A DNA stretch of 64,000 nt from Hoylesella enoeca JCM 12259 (GTDB lineage: Bacteria > Bacteroidota > Bacteroidia > Bacteroidales > Bacteroidaceae): NCBI RefSeq assembly GCF_000613405.1, contig NZ_BAIX01000007.1:26408-90407 (forward strand), written 5' to 3'. Within the stretch, counting starts at the first letter, position 1; each line of letters starts with the position of its first letter. The notes beneath the pieces were generated by a model. The model made no database searches and had not been told where the DNA came from. It saw nothing but the letters and a program-made list of their open reading frames with translations. A program made the translations under genes and the position numbers. Of the stretch, positions 7,982 to 18,497 are shown in pieces.

Positions 7982-9643
7982 TCAATACTTAAACGATGAA
8001 CCTCCGAGAAACTCGCGGAGCAATGAAGTGGGCGGCAGACTACGATTCGGAATCTGAGAGAAATACTTCAAAAACTTGCGCAACCGATAGGCTTCTGCGT
8101 ATTCTTCGCAATTCTCCGGCACCATCTCCAACAACGGTTCGGCCTGTGCTTTGATAACCGCCAGCTCGAAAAGCATTGCTGTATTGAACATTACATCGGC
8201 ATTTTCCTGGTACGGGAATATCCACTTGTTCTCTCCGGCACGTACACTCGGCCAACGATGGATCGTTTCCTGTGCTGTACAACCGCGGTATTTATTGTCT
8301 CTGATGATGCGACGCAGCAGTCGGTTGTCTGTTGTGGGAATGTAATTGTGGTCATCCAATAGGATGGTTGTCAGTGCCGAAGCATAGATTTTGAACTTCT
8401 GTGCAGCCGGAATGCGGTCGGTGAGCTGCGGGTTGAGTGCGTGAATGCCCTCGACTACCAACACATTATTGTCAGCAAGCTGCAAACGGCGGCCTCCCTT
8501 TTCGCTCTTCCCGGTCTGAAAATTATATTTCGGCAGTTCCACTTCTTCTCCCCGGAAGAGCGCTTGAAACTGTTCGTTGATGAGCGGAATGTCAAGTGCG
8601 TAGATACTTTCATAGTCGAACTCTCCCTTTTCGTCCTTAGGTGTGAGTTCACGATTCACAAAATAATCGTCGAGTGATATCTGAACGGGTTTGATTCCGC
8701 TTGCCAAAAGCTGCACCGAGAGGCGTTTGCAGAAGGTAGTCTTGCCGCTTGACGACGGTCCTGCAATCAAAACCACTCGCGTTCCGCAGCGATCGGCAAT
8801 CTGATCGGCAATTTGTGAGATACGTTTCTCTTGTAATGCTTCCGACACATTGATAAGATCTGTGGTGTGTCCTTGCTTCACTGCCTCGTTAAAGTCGCCT
8901 ACTGTCGTGATGCCTAAGATGCTTTGCCAGCGGTGATGCTCCTTAAACACCTCGAACATCTTATCTTGCGGCACCATCTCTCCAAGTTTTCCGGGGTCTT
9001 GAAGAGACGGAATACGCAGCAAAACACCGTCATAATACTTCTCAATTCCGAAGAGATAGATCTGTGAAGTATTGGTAAGCATCGACCCATAATAGTAATC
9101 CTTATAATCGTCAATCGTATAATAGATGGTATAGAGCGCTCCCGAGCTTTCGAGGAGCTTGACTTTGGCTCCGTCTCCCAAGCTACGGAACATATTGATA
9201 GCATCTTCTGTGGTGGTTTCGTGCCGCAGAATGGGGAATCGTGCATCTATAATCTCCTGCATTCGGATGCGGATTCGGTCGGCGTCTTGCTGCATAACAG
9301 GGTGCCCCAATTGCAGATTGCAGAAGTAACCGTTAGAAACCGGCGTGTCGATTACTACTTCGCTGCCGGGATAAAGGTCGTGAACGGCTTTGCAAAGAAC
9401 GAAGAACAACGATCGCGTGTAAGCACGAGAACCCGATGCAGAGTGCATATCCAAGAACTCCACATCCTTGTTATGGAACACCCGGAAATGCATTCCCTCT
9501 ACCTTATTGTTGACCTTTGCGCTGATAGGTCCATACGGCATAGCGAGCTGAAAGTCACGAAAAATGTCAGAAAGTGTGCTTCCGATAGCAACGTTTTGAG
9601 TTTTTTTATTATTTTTGCAACGGATTTGTACTGTTTGTTTCAT
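7982..9643 (-). CDS. Nucleoside (uridine/cytidine-like) kinase with N-terminal TGS-like domain
   Basis: A 553-residue cytoplasmic protein. The N-terminal 60 residues (TVQIRCKNNKKTQNVAIGSTL) look like a TGS/ubiquitin-fold domain. A region resembling the second N-terminal domain of threonyl-tRNA synthetase follows. The C-terminal half is a P-loop kinase of the uridine kinase/phosphoribulokinase type, with VLIAGPSSSGKTTFCKRLSV at about 292-311, DDYFVNRELTPKDEKGEFDYE and VVEGIHALNP. This combination is common in Bacteroidota and clostridia and is usually annotated nucleoside kinase; the true substrate is not established from sequence. It is divergent from the Na/phosphate transporter and convergent with the peptidase. 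Confidence 0.85.
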   Translation of the reverse strand: MKQTVQIRCKNNKKTQNVAIGSTLSDIFRDFQLAMPYGPISAKVNNKVEGMHFRVFHNKDVEFLDMHSASGSRAYTRSLFFVLCKAVHDLYPGSEVVIDTPVSNGYFCNLQLGHPVMQQDADRIRIRMQEIIDARFPILRHETTTEDAINMFRSLGDGAKVKLLESSGALYTIYYTIDDYKDYYYGSMLTNTSQIYLFGIEKYYDGVLLRIPSLQDPGKLGEMVPQDKMFEVFKEHHRWQSILGITTVGDFNEAVKQGHTTDLINVSEALQEKRISQIADQIADRCGTRVVLIAGPSSSGKTTFCKRLSVQLLASGIKPVQISLDDYFVNRELTPKDEKGEFDYESIYALDIPLINEQFQALFRGEEVELPKYNFQTGKSEKGGRRLQLADNNVLVVEGIHALNPQLTDRIPAAQKFKIYASALTTILLDDHNYIPTTDNRLLRRIIRDNKYRGCTAQETIHRWPSVRAGENKWIFPYQENADVMFNTAMLFELAVIKAQAEPLLEMVPENCEEYAEAYRLRKFLKYFSQIPNRSLPPTSLLREFLGGSSFKY

Positions 9644-9726
9644 TTCTTTTTAAAGAATAATGTTGCGTAAAAGTAAGCAAAAAGCGCATAAAGTGACATT
9701 GCAACTCACTTAAATTAGATAAAAAT

Positions 9727-11436
9727 ATGTCGATTTGGATTTTCTTAAAACTTATCGGTTCGCTGGCCCTTTTGATGTACGGTATGAAATCGATGAGTGA
9801 AAGTTTGCAGAAGATGGCAGGTTCGCAGCTGCGCCACGTGCTGCAAGCGATGACTACAAACCGCTTTACAGGAATGATAACCGGTATGTTCGTGACAGCT
9901 GCCGTACAGTCTTCCACAGCCACAACTGTGATGACCGTGTCGTTCGTTAACGCCGGATTGCTCACGCTTGCACAGGCAATCTCGGTCATAATGGGTGCAA
10001 ACATCGGAACGACTCTCACTGCCTGGATTATGAGTGCAGGCTTTTCATTCAACATTACCGACTTTGTTTATCCCGCATTCTTCATTGCCATTATCCTGAT
10101 TTATAATAAACGGCGCAAGAATATAGGCGATTTCCTCTTCGGCGTGGCGTTTATGTTCCTTGGATTGGGCACACTCCGCCAGACGGGTATCGATATGGAC
10201 CTGGCCCATAATCAGCCAGTGCTCGACTTCTTTTCCTCCTTTGACTCCGACAGTTTTATCACAACGATCGTCTTCTTGCTGCTCGGCAGCGTGCTGACGA
10301 TGTGTGTTCAGTCGTCAGCAGCCATTATGGCTATCACGATGATCCTGTGTTCGAGTGGCGTTCTGCCCATATATCAAGGCATTGCATTGGTCATGGGTGA
10401 GAACATCGGTACCACAGTGACATCTAACATCGCTGCATTCACAGCCAACACACAGGCTCGACGGGCTGCATTCGCCCATATGTTCTTCAACGTTTTCGGC
10501 GTGATTTGGATGCTGTGTGTGTTCAGACCATTCGTAGATATGATTTGCTCACTTGTTGGTTACGATGAAAACTTAGTGCCAGGAAACGCCGCTTTCATTG
10601 CAAATGCTGCCAAACTCTCGTTTGTTTTGGCTGCTTTCCATACGGTTTTCAATATCACCAATACGATGATTCTTATTTGGTTTATTCCTCAAATAGAGAA
10701 ACTCGTGTGCCGAGTCATCAAACCTCGCCGTTCGGAAGACGAAGACGACTTCCGACTTCGCTTCATCAGCAGCGGTATTTTGCAGACTCCCGAACTCTCG
10801 GTGTTGGAAGCTCGCAAAGAAATTCAGTCGTTTGCAGAGCGCATCCAACGCATGTTCGGAATGGTTAGAGAGCTACTCGGTACGACCGACGATGGCGCTT
10901 TCATCAAACTTTTTACACGCATCGAAAAGTATGAAGGCATCAGCGACAATATGGAAATTGAAATAGCGAAGTATCTCGATCAAGTGAGCGATGCCCATTT
11001 AAGCGATGAAACCAAAGCGAATATCCGTGCGATGCTGCGCGAAATCAGCGAACTTGAAAGCATCGGAGACAGTTGTTACAACATAGCTCGCACCATCAGC
11101 CGCAAAGTAAAGAGCAAAGAAGACTTCACCGAACGGCAATACGAACACATTCATCAGATGTTCGAACTGACCGACGATGCTCTCTCGCAGATGAATATTA
11201 TGCTCAACGACCGCAAGGAGAATCTCGACGTCAACCGTTCGTTCAACATTGAGAACGAGATCAACAACTATCGCAACCAGTTAAAGAGTGAAAACATCAA
11301 CGATGTAAACGATCATCTCTATACCTATGCTATCGGAACGATGTATATGGATATTATTGCCGAATGTGAAAAGCTCGGCGATTACGTTGTCAATGTAGTC
11401 GAAGCGCGTATGGGTACGCGGCAACGCGAAGCGTGA
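9727..11436 (+). CDS. Na/Pi cotransporter family protein with PhoU-like C-terminal domain
   Basis: A 569-residue inner-membrane protein. Two copies of the Na_Pi_cotrans membrane repeat carry the paired signatures AAVQSSTATTVMTVSFVNAG (about 57-76) and CVQSSAAIMAITMILCSSG (about 197-215), with MGANIGTT and MGENIGTT between helices. After the last membrane segment (about residue 320) comes a cytoplasmic helical PhoU-like region (from about 370) with repeated acidic EIA/EISELESIGD helices. It probably imports phosphate with sodium. It is followed by a strong terminator and is monocistronic. Confidence 0.9.
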   Translation: MSIWIFLKLIGSLALLMYGMKSMSESLQKMAGSQLRHVLQAMTTNRFTGMITGMFVTAAVQSSTATTVMTVSFVNAGLLTLAQAISVIMGANIGTTLTAWIMSAGFSFNITDFVYPAFFIAIILIYNKRRKNIGDFLFGVAFMFLGLGTLRQTGIDMDLAHNQPVLDFFSSFDSDSFITTIVFLLLGSVLTMCVQSSAAIMAITMILCSSGVLPIYQGIALVMGENIGTTVTSNIAAFTANTQARRAAFAHMFFNVFGVIWMLCVFRPFVDMICSLVGYDENLVPGNAAFIANAAKLSFVLAAFHTVFNITNTMILIWFIPQIEKLVCRVIKPRRSEDEDDFRLRFISSGILQTPELSVLEARKEIQSFAERIQRMFGMVRELLGTTDDGAFIKLFTRIEKYEGISDNMEIEIAKYLDQVSDAHLSDETKANIRAMLREISELESIGDSCYNIARTISRKVKSKEDFTERQYEHIHQMFELTDDALSQMNIMLNDRKENLDVNRSFNIENEINNYRNQLKSENINDVNDHLYTYAIGTMYMDIIAECEKLGDYVVNVVEARMGTRQREA

Positions 11437-11463
11437 TTAGAGATTAGATACGAAAATATGAGC

Positions 11464-11514
11464 GGCTGAAAAGACGGTACAAAACATCTCTGTGCCATCT
11501 TTTCAGCCTTTTTT
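11464..11514 (+). terminator. Rho-independent terminator
   Basis: A 17-bp stem pairs GGCTGAAAAGACGGTAC (11464-11480) with GTGCCATCTTTTCAGCC (11492-11508), with few mismatches and an 11-nt loop. A run of Ts follows. It ends the Na/phosphate transporter transcript. Confidence 0.85.
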
Positions 11515-11590
11515 CTTTTTACGTTTTATTATCGCCAAAACATAACAGTATATACTTATTTGCAGAGAAAGATAGAGAGGCCGTTCTGAT

Positions 11591-11700
11591 TAATAGTTAA
11601 TCACGCTGCAACTAACCGTTAATCGGCGCACAATTAACGGTTAAACGAAGGGTGACTAACGGTTAGTTGCGCGACATTTAACGGTTAATGAGAAGCGGGG
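11591..11700. repeat. 22-bp degenerate tandem array A3 (5 units)
   Basis: Exactly 110 bp: units at 11591, 11613, 11635, 11657 and 11679. Cores are TAATAGTTA, TAACCGTTA, TAACGGTTA, TAACGGTTA and TAACGGTTA. Spacers include ATCACGCTGCAAC and, in opposite sense, GTTGCGCGACATT. It is among the clearest copies, in the 463-bp gap between the transporter terminator and the rimP promoter. Apart from the terminator, array, promoter and leader hairpin I see nothing else in that gap. Confidence 0.85.
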
Positions 11701-11805
11701 TGTCTGTTTGTTGTTGTTCGATTGAAATAAAACTTTTTTCGATCGGAATAAAAAACACAGGGAGTTTTATGTGAATCGGCCGATCGAAAATATCTCAGAA
11801 AATGC

Positions 11806-11837
11806 TTGGTTATGTGCGGAAATGTTCGTAACTTTGC
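11806..11837 (+). promoter_or_regulatory. Promoter of the rimP-nusA-infB operon
   Basis: TTGG at 11806-11809 is followed after 19 nt by TAACTTTGC at 11829-11837, a textbook Bacteroidota -7 element. It lies 62 bp upstream of the chosen rimP start. Confidence 0.75.
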
Positions 11838-11854
11838 ACCGTTCAGTGGAATGG

Positions 11855-11874
11855 GGGGCTCTGATAAGAGCTCC
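11855..11874 (+). other. Leader hairpin before rimP
   Basis: GGGGCTCT and AGAGCTCC pair around a GATA loop (one G-U pair) in the 5' untranslated region, followed by a T-rich stretch. It could attenuate or protect the transcript; no known riboswitch was recognised. Confidence 0.45.
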
Positions 11875-11899
11875 TCATTCTGTTTTTAATAAATTATTT

Positions 11900-12367
11900 A
11901 TGATTGACAAGAAGATCGTAAAAACGTTAGTCGATGAGTGGCTTACAGGAAAAGACTACTTTTTAGTAGGTATTGAGATCAGCCAAGACGATAAAATCGT
12001 GGTGGAAATCGACCACGCCGAGGGCGTATGGATTGAAGACTGCGTAGAATTAAGCCGTTACATTGAGGATCATCTCAGCCGAGACGAAGAAGATTATGAG
12101 CTGGAAGTAGGTTCGGCAGGGCTCGGTCAGCCTTTCAAAGTGCCGCAACAGTACATCAATTTCATTGGGAAAGAGGTGGAAGTGATGGACTCCGAGGGCA
12201 AGAAAATCAAAGGAATTTTGACCAATGTGGATGGGAACGACTTCACGGTCACGGTTCGTGAAAAGGTGAAAGTAGAAGGAAAGAAGCGCCCCGAACTGCA
12301 AGATGTGGTGCACGAGTATCAAATGGACAAAGTGAAATATACGAAATACATCATCGACTTTAAGTAA
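11900..12367 (+). CDS. rimP: Ribosome maturation factor RimP
   Basis: A 155-residue protein required for 30S subunit maturation. The N-terminal domain (FLVGIEISQDDKIVVEIDHAEGVWIEDCVELSRYIEDHL) and the C-terminal SH3-like domain (KEVEVMDSEGKKIKGILTNVDGNDFTVT) follow the family order. EVGSAGLGQPFKVPQQY corresponds to the conserved V.SPG...PL block, with AGLGQPF in place of SPGLDRPL. I use ATG 11900 (MIDKKIVKTLVDEWL), downstream of the promoter; earlier in-frame starts lie upstream of the expected transcription start. It heads the conserved rimP-nusA-infB operon. Confidence 0.92.
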   Translation: MIDKKIVKTLVDEWLTGKDYFLVGIEISQDDKIVVEIDHAEGVWIEDCVELSRYIEDHLSRDEEDYELEVGSAGLGQPFKVPQQYINFIGKEVEVMDSEGKKIKGILTNVDGNDFTVTVREKVKVEGKKRPELQDVVHEYQMDKVKYTKYIIDFK

Positions 12368-12518
12368 GTCTTTTCGTTTTTTAACCTTGAAGTCGGCGGA
12401 GGTTGCAGTAAACGAACTTTCGAGTTACTATTGTTCTATACTCGACGAAAGCGAAACCCCATCCGCTCATCAACTTAAAAGCGAATGAACTCAGAAAAAA
12501 TAAAATTCAAAAACTTAT

Positions 12519-13784
12519 ATGGCACTAAGAAAAAAGGATGAAGAGACAATCAGTATGATTGATACTTTCAGGGAGTTTAAAGACACAAAGAATATCGATC
12601 GCACTACTTTGGTGAGCGTACTCGAAGAGAGTTTCCGCAACGTTTTGACCAAAATATTCGGCAGCGATGAGAATTTTGACGTCATTGTAAACCCTGATAA
12701 GGGCGACTTTGAAATCTATCGCAATCGTATTGTGGTAGCAGACGGAGATGTGGAAGACGAAAACAAGCAAATTGCTCTTGCTGAGGCGCAGAAGATCGAA
12801 CCCGATTATGAGGTGGGCGAAGACGTTTCCGAACGCGTAGATTTTGCCAAATTCGGACGCCGCGCCATACTGACGCTTCGCCAAACACTGGCTTCCAAGA
12901 TCCTCGAACTTGAACATGACTCCTTATATAATAAGTATAAGGACCGCGTGGGACAGATTATTTCGGGTGAGGTTTATCAGATATGGAAACGCGAAGTGCT
13001 GGTAGTTGACGACGAAAACAATGAGTTAATTCTGCCGAAGTCTGAACAAATCCCCTCAGATCAGTATCACAAGGGCGAGACTTTGCGCGCCGTCATCCTG
13101 CGAGTGGATAATGAAAACAACAATCCGAAGATCATTTTGAGTCGCACCAGTCCTATGTTCCTCGAACGATTGTTGGAAGCTGAGGTGCCCGAAATCAGTG
13201 ATGGACTCATCTCTATCAAGCGAATCGCCCGGATGCCAGGTGAAAGAGCCAAGGTGGCTGTTGAGAGTTACGACGAGCGAATAGACCCCGTGGGAGCCTG
13301 TGTGGGCGTCAAGGGTAGTCGTGTTCACGGCATTGTGCGTGAGCTCTGCAATGAAAATATCGACGTAATCAATTACACTTCCAATACGAAACTCTTCATT
13401 CAGCGTGCTCTTAGTCCTGCACGCGTGAGCAGCATTACGCTCGATGAGGAGAATCATAAGGCTGAAGTATTCCTCCAACCGGAAGAAGTTTCATTGGCAA
13501 TCGGCCGTAGCGGGCTCAATATTAAGCTCGCCTCGATGCTCACCGAATTTACAATCGATGTGTTCAGAGAAGTTGCCGGCGACGAGGGAGACGAAGATAT
13601 CTATCTCGATGAGTTTGCAGATGAAATTGATCAGTGGGTTATTGATGCCATCAAGGCCATCGGTCTTGATACAGCTAAGGCTGTACTCAATGCTCCTCGG
13701 GAGATGTTGATCGAGAAAGCCGACCTTGAAGAGGAGACTGTCGACAACGTGCTGCGCGTGCTCCAAGCCGAATTTGAACGGTAA
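12519..13784 (+). CDS. nusA: Transcription termination/antitermination factor NusA
   Basis: A 421-residue cytoplasmic factor that binds RNA polymerase and nascent RNA. The N-terminal RNAP-binding domain (1-130, KDTKNIDRTTLVSVLEESF) is followed by an S1 domain (about 135-200, GQIISGEVYQIWKREVLV) and KH domains (about 230-345, with PVGACVGVKGSRVHGIVREL and AIGRSGLNIKLASML). A short acidic C-terminal extension contains one helix-hairpin-helix-like repeat (IGLDTAKAVLNAPREMLIEKADL). It is the second gene of the operon; 121 bp separate it from infB, including a small GC-rich hairpin near 13801-13822. Confidence 0.95.
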   Translation: MALRKKDEETISMIDTFREFKDTKNIDRTTLVSVLEESFRNVLTKIFGSDENFDVIVNPDKGDFEIYRNRIVVADGDVEDENKQIALAEAQKIEPDYEVGEDVSERVDFAKFGRRAILTLRQTLASKILELEHDSLYNKYKDRVGQIISGEVYQIWKREVLVVDDENNELILPKSEQIPSDQYHKGETLRAVILRVDNENNNPKIILSRTSPMFLERLLEAEVPEISDGLISIKRIARMPGERAKVAVESYDERIDPVGACVGVKGSRVHGIVRELCNENIDVINYTSNTKLFIQRALSPARVSSITLDEENHKAEVFLQPEEVSLAIGRSGLNIKLASMLTEFTIDVFREVAGDEGDEDIYLDEFADEIDQWVIDAIKAIGLDTAKAVLNAPREMLIEKADLEEETVDNVLRVLQAEFER

Positions 13785-13905
13785 TGGGCACCCCGTCATA
13801 GGAGCGCACGGCGGCGTGTGCGTTCTTTCCAACCAGCAAACGATTACCAACGGAACGTAACGCCGATGCGTCCCAACACCTATCAACAGAAAAGAGAGAT
13901 ATTCA

Positions 13906-16860
13906 ATGAGCATCAGATTAAATAAAGCATTACGTGAATTAAACATCGGACTTCAAACGGCCGTTGAGTTCTTGGAGAAACGAAACGAACTGGGAGAAGT
14001 GAAAAACGAACTGAGTTTCAAACTCAGTGAGGCCCAATACCAAGCGCTGATCGAAGCTTTCAAGCAGGATGCAGAGGTCCGTAGCCAGGCCGAACGCCTT
14101 TTCTCGAAGAAGCCCAAGGATAAGAAGCCTTCGCGAGAAGCCAAAGACAATCGGGCAGAGAGTCTGCTCAAATCGACCAAACAACAGCAGTTTAAACCGC
14201 TGGGTAAAATCGATCTCGACAACGTCGGTAAGAAATCGGCTGCCGATATACCTGTCGAGTCTGCGCAGCAAACGGTTACGAAAAAAGACAGTAGTACACC
14301 GACTCCAGTTACCGAAGCACCGCAAGAAACCGTTCAGATAGCAACCGAACCGGTCATTGCACAAGAACAGAAAGAAGCGAAATCCATTGTGACGGCCGAA
14401 ATGAAAGCTACTTCGCAACCCTCTGATCATGAAGAGGTTGCAAAGTCGGCAGAATCTACCGCGCAACCAATAGTAAATCACAATGCAACTAACGCTGATT
14501 CGCAACCCGAAAAAGCATTAGACGCAACGCAAGTAACGGTTTCCGAGAAACCGACCGCAGATACTTCTGTCGACGAGGAACCGAAATCCACCGAACAAAC
14601 AGCGTCTAGGTCGACCGAAGATAAGGATTCTGGTCCAGCCATTTTCCAGCTCAAAAGCGAAAAGGCGATGCTCAACGCGCCCAAGGTAAACGTACTCGGA
14701 AAAATCGATCTCGATGCAATCAACCAGAGTACACGGCCTAAGAAGAAGTCGAAAGAAGAACGGCGGAAAGAGCGCGAAGAGAAAAACCGACAGGCAGGAG
14801 GCGAGCGTAAGAAGCGGGTTCGTATCAACAAGGAGCGCGTAGATATCAATGCTGCGGCCAATCAGCCTGCGAATACCGGTAATTCGGCCGCAAACAAAAA
14901 TGCCTCCGGTAAGAAAAGCAAGAACCGCAAGCGCAATCACAAGCCTTTGGAAGTGAACGAAGAGGATGTAGCACGCCAAGTAAAGGAGACGCTGGCACGG
15001 CTTACCAATAAACAGAATCAGAACAAGAAGGGGGCAAAATACCGCAAAGAGAAGCGCGATGCCGTGCAGGAGAAGCTCAACGAAGAGGCTCGTGCCGAGC
15101 GCAAAGACAGCAAAACGCTGAAGCTCACGGAGTTTGTCACCGTCAGCGAACTTGCAACGATGATGGATGTATCGGTCAATCAGGTTATCGGTACGTTGAT
15201 GAGTGTCGGCATTATGGTGTCGATCAATCAGCGCCTGGATGCCGAAACAATCAATCTTGTTGCCGAAGAGTTCGGCTTCAAGACTGAATATGTGAGTGCC
15301 GAAGTGTCTGAAGCCGTGACCGAAGAGGCCGACGACGAGTCGGAACTCGTATCGCGCGCCCCCATCGTAACGGTGATGGGACACGTGGATCACGGTAAGA
15401 CATCGCTGCTCGACTACATTCGCAAGACTAATGTCATTGCAGGTGAGGCCGGCGGAATCACTCAACACATCGGTGCTTACAACGTGAAGCTCGAAGACGG
15501 ACGCCGTATCACTTTCTTGGATACCCCGGGACACGAAGCATTTACGGCTATGCGTGCCCGCGGAACACAGGTTACCGACATCGCGATTATCATCATTGCG
15601 GCCGACGACAGTGTGATGCCGACCACGCGCGAGGCTATTGCGCATGCTCAAGCAGCTAATGTGCCGATGGTGTTTGCCATCAACAAGATTGATAAACCGG
15701 GTGCCAACCCCGACAAGATACGTGAAGATCTTTCGCAAATGAATCTTCTTGTGGAAGATTGGGGTGGTAAATACCAGTGTCAGGAGATTAGTGCCAAGCA
15801 GGGTTTGGGTGTGAAAGAGCTCTTGGAAAAGGTGCTTCTCGAAGCCGAAATGCTCGACTTGAAGGCTAATCCCAATCGAAAGGCTACGGGAAGTATCATC
15901 GAATCGTCATTAGATAAGGGTCGCGGCTATGTAAGTACGTTGCTCGTAAACAACGGAACACTGCGAGTGGGCGACAATGTCATTGCCGGAACCAGTTGGG
16001 GTCGAATCAAAGCGATGTTCAACGAGCGCAATCAGCGCATTGAAGAAGCCTGTCCTGCTGAGCCTGCCATTATCTTGGGACTTAACGGTGCACCGACAGC
16101 CGGCGACACATTCCACGTTTTAGAGACCGAGCAAGAGGCTCGCGACATCGCCAACAAGCGGTTGCAGCTGCAACGAGAGCAAGGTCTTCGCACGCAGAAA
16201 CGATTGACGCTGAGCGATATCTCACATCGAATTGCCTTAGGATCATTCAAAGAACTGAACATCATTGTCAAAGGAGATACCGACGGTTCGATAGAAGCGC
16301 TGAGCGATTCGTTCATCAAACTGTCTACCGAAAAGATCAAAGTAGACGTCATTTACAAGGCCGTTGGACAGATTTCAGAGAGTGATGTCACCTTGGCCGA
16401 TGCTTCTGACGCCATCATAGTGGGCTTCCAAGTGCGCCCGTCGGCTGCTGCACGCAAGCTGGCTGAGCAAGAAGGTGTAGAGATCAATACCTATTCCGTG
16501 ATCTACGACGCCATCGACGACGTGAAGTCTGCAATGATCGGAATGCTCGATAAAGTGAAGAAAGAAGTGGTAACAGGTGAAGTTGAGGTGCGCGAAGTAT
16601 TCAAAATATCGAAGGTCGGAACTGTTGCCGGTGCCTTTGTAACCGAAGGCAAGGTGCACAGAAGCGACAAAGCGCGGCTCGTTCGCGACGGAATTGTGAT
16701 CCATACAGGCGATCTCAACGCCTTGAAACGTTATAAAGACGATGTCAAAGAGGTGGCTTTCGGCTTCGAGTGCGGTATCAGTTTCGTCAACTTCAACGAT
16801 ATTCAGCAAGGCGATATTATCGAAACCTTCACCGAGATTGAGGTTCAACAGAAGTTGTAG
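13906..16860 (+). CDS. infB: Translation initiation factor IF-2
   Basis: A 984-residue GTPase that delivers initiator tRNA to the 30S subunit. A helical N-terminal IF2_N domain (1-60) is followed by a long low-complexity linker (about 70-400) rich in Gln, Glu, Thr and Lys. Then come a second IF2_N-like domain ([25 protein letters not shown]), the G domain with [14 protein letters not shown] (about 490-503), [12 protein letters not shown] and NKID, and the C-terminal domains. The linker DNA at 14468-14555 keeps the 22-bp period and core of the intergenic arrays, which suggests an array was absorbed into the reading frame. Third gene of rimP-nusA-infB. Confidence 0.96.
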   Translation: MSIRLNKALRELNIGLQTAVEFLEKRNELGEVKNELSFKLSEAQYQALIEAFKQDAEVRSQAERLFSKKPKDKKPSREAKDNRAESLLKSTKQQQFKPLGKIDLDNVGKKSAADIPVESAQQTVTKKDSSTPTPVTEAPQETVQIATEPVIAQEQKEAKSIVTAEMKATSQPSDHEEVAKSAESTAQPIVNHNATNADSQPEKALDATQVTVSEKPTADTSVDEEPKSTEQTASRSTEDKDSGPAIFQLKSEKAMLNAPKVNVLGKIDLDAINQSTRPKKKSKEERRKEREEKNRQAGGERKKRVRINKERVDINAAANQPANTGNSAANKNASGKKSKNRKRNHKPLEVNEEDVARQVKETLARLTNKQNQNKKGAKYRKEKRDAVQEKLNEEARAERKDSKTLKLTEFVTVSELATMMDVSVNQVIGTLMSVGIMVSINQRLDAETINLVAEEFGFKTEYVSAEVSEAVTEEADDESELVSRAPIVTVMGHVDHGKTSLLDYIRKTNVIAGEAGGITQHIGAYNVKLEDGRRITFLDTPGHEAFTAMRARGTQVTDIAIIIIAADDSVMPTTREAIAHAQAANVPMVFAINKIDKPGANPDKIREDLSQMNLLVEDWGGKYQCQEISAKQGLGVKELLEKVLLEAEMLDLKANPNRKATGSIIESSLDKGRGYVSTLLVNNGTLRVGDNVIAGTSWGRIKAMFNERNQRIEEACPAEPAIILGLNGAPTAGDTFHVLETEQEARDIANKRLQLQREQGLRTQKRLTLSDISHRIALGSFKELNIIVKGDTDGSIEALSDSFIKLSTEKIKVDVIYKAVGQISESDVTLADASDAIIVGFQVRPSAAARKLAEQEGVEINTYSVIYDAIDDVKSAMIGMLDKVKKEVVTGEVEVREVFKISKVGTVAGAFVTEGKVHRSDKARLVRDGIVIHTGDLNALKRYKDDVKEVAFGFECGISFVNFNDIQQGDIIETFTEIEVQQKL
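14468..14555 (+). repeat. 22-bp array inside the infB linker (4 units)
   Basis: Four units at 14468, 14490, 14512 and 14534, in the sense orientation. They show spacer endings ATGCAAC and ACGCAAG and core starts TAACGCTGA and TAACGGTTT, and the spacing is exactly 22. They encode part of the variable linker around [20 protein letters not shown] and [10 protein letters not shown]. Because 22 is not a multiple of 3, each unit is read in a different frame, so the peptide itself is not repetitive. Confidence 0.6.
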
Positions 16861-16961
16861 GCACATTTGTTACCATCCCGAAGTGTGGTATGGATTTTGT
16901 ATCTGACGATTGTAGGGGCGTACGTAGCGTATGTTCCTACAATCGGTTAATCATTCAGTAA

Positions 16962-18409
16962 ATGATGGATAATAACAATAAGAATGCGTATGTGAGACAA
17001 GTAGCCGAACAAAAATATGAGTTCGGCTTCACCACAGACGTGCATACGGATATCATCGAGAAAGGTTTGAGCGAAGATGTTGTGCGTTTGATCTCCGTAA
17101 AAAAAGGTGAACCGGAATGGCTTTTGGCGTTTCGCTTACAGGCATTTCGTTATTGGCAGAAGCTGAAACAGCCCTCGTGGGGACACGTCCGATTGCCTGA
17201 AATCGATTATCAAGCCATCTCTTATTATGCCGATCCATTGGCTAAGAAGCCCAAAAACAAAGAGATCGATCCCGAAATGGAGAAGACTTTCGAGAAGCTT
17301 GGCATCCCTTTGGAAGAGCGTTTGGCATTGAGTGGAACGGCAGTAGATGCCATTATGGACTCCGTTTCGGTGAAAACGACATTCAAGGAAAAGCTCGCCG
17401 AGAAAGGAATTATCTTTTGTTCAATCGGCGAAGCCGTTAAAACGCATCCCGACTTGGTACGCGAATACTTGGGAACAGTCGTTCCTTATAGTGACAATTT
17501 CTTCGCAGCGCTCAACAGTGCAGTGTTTAGCGACGGTTCGTTTGTATATATTCCCAAGGGTGTTCGTTGCCCGATGGAACTCAGTTCATATTTCCGCATC
17601 AATGCAAGAAATACCGGTCAGTTCGAGCGTACACTCATTGTGGCCGAAGATAACGCGTATGTGAGCTATTTAGAAGGCTGTACTGCCCCAATGAGAGACG
17701 AGAATCAGCTGCACGCTGCGATAGTAGAGATTATCGTAAAAGAGGCTGCTGAGGTGAAGTATTCAACTGTTCAGAACTGGTATCCGGGTGATGAGAGAGG
17801 CCGAGGAGGTGTCTTTAACCTCGTAACGAAGCGCGGTGACCTGCGCGGTAACGGCTCGAAGCTGTCGTGGACACAGGTAGAAACGGGCAGCGCCATTACT
17901 TGGAAGTATCCGTCTTGTATTCTTCGGGGCGACGATTCGCAAGCAGAATTCTATTCGGTAGCCGTTACCAACAATTATCAGGAGGCCGACACGGGTACCA
18001 AGATGATTCATATGGGCAAGAATACAAAGTCTACCATCATCTCGAAAGGTATCAGTGCGGGTCATAGTCAGAACTCTTATCGAGGCTTGGTACGTGCTAC
18101 TGCCAATGCGGATAATGCCCGGAATTACAGCTCTTGCGATAGTCTGCTGCTCGGAAGTGACTGTGGTGCGCATACGTTTCCATATATGGACATTCACAAC
18201 GACACGGCAATCGTAGAACACGAAGCCACAACCAGCAAGATCAGCGAGGAGCAATTGTTCTACTGCAATCAGCGAGGCATACCTACGGAGCAAGCTGTCG
18301 GCCTGATTGTTAACGCTATGCCAAGGAAGTTTTAAATAAATTGCCGATGGAATTTGCCGTTGAAGCCCAAAAACTTTTGAGTGTTTCGCTCGAAGGAACA
18401 GTAGGGTAG
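16962..18409 (+). CDS. sufB: Fe-S cluster assembly scaffold SufB (one-base frameshift in this sequence)
   Basis: With one frameshift repaired it has 482 residues, normal for SufB, the scaffold subunit of the SufBC2D Fe-S assembly complex. Conserved blocks: [74 protein letters not shown] and [15 protein letters not shown] RGLVRA. The uninterrupted frame ends at 18335 with a wrong tail (NAMPRKF). One extra base near 18312 restores [33 protein letters not shown], the expected C-terminus, ending at TAG 18409. Either of two adjacent ATGs (16962 or 16965) can start. It is the first gene of sufB-C-D-S. Confidence 0.92.
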
Positions 18410-18497
18410 GAGTGACGGATGAATGCTGATGGATGACGGATGAATGGTGAAGGATGAGCGTTTAAAACTTAAAACGCACCAATTTACAAACTCATTA

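Noticed and set aside
12368..12518. Possible array between rimP and nusA
   Set aside because: TAACC and GTTGCAG phrases are present but no regular spacing could be found.
14518..15738. 406-codon open frame antisense to infB
   Set aside because: It is the mirror of a highly conserved gene, has no recognisable domain and no start context; it reflects codon bias of infB.
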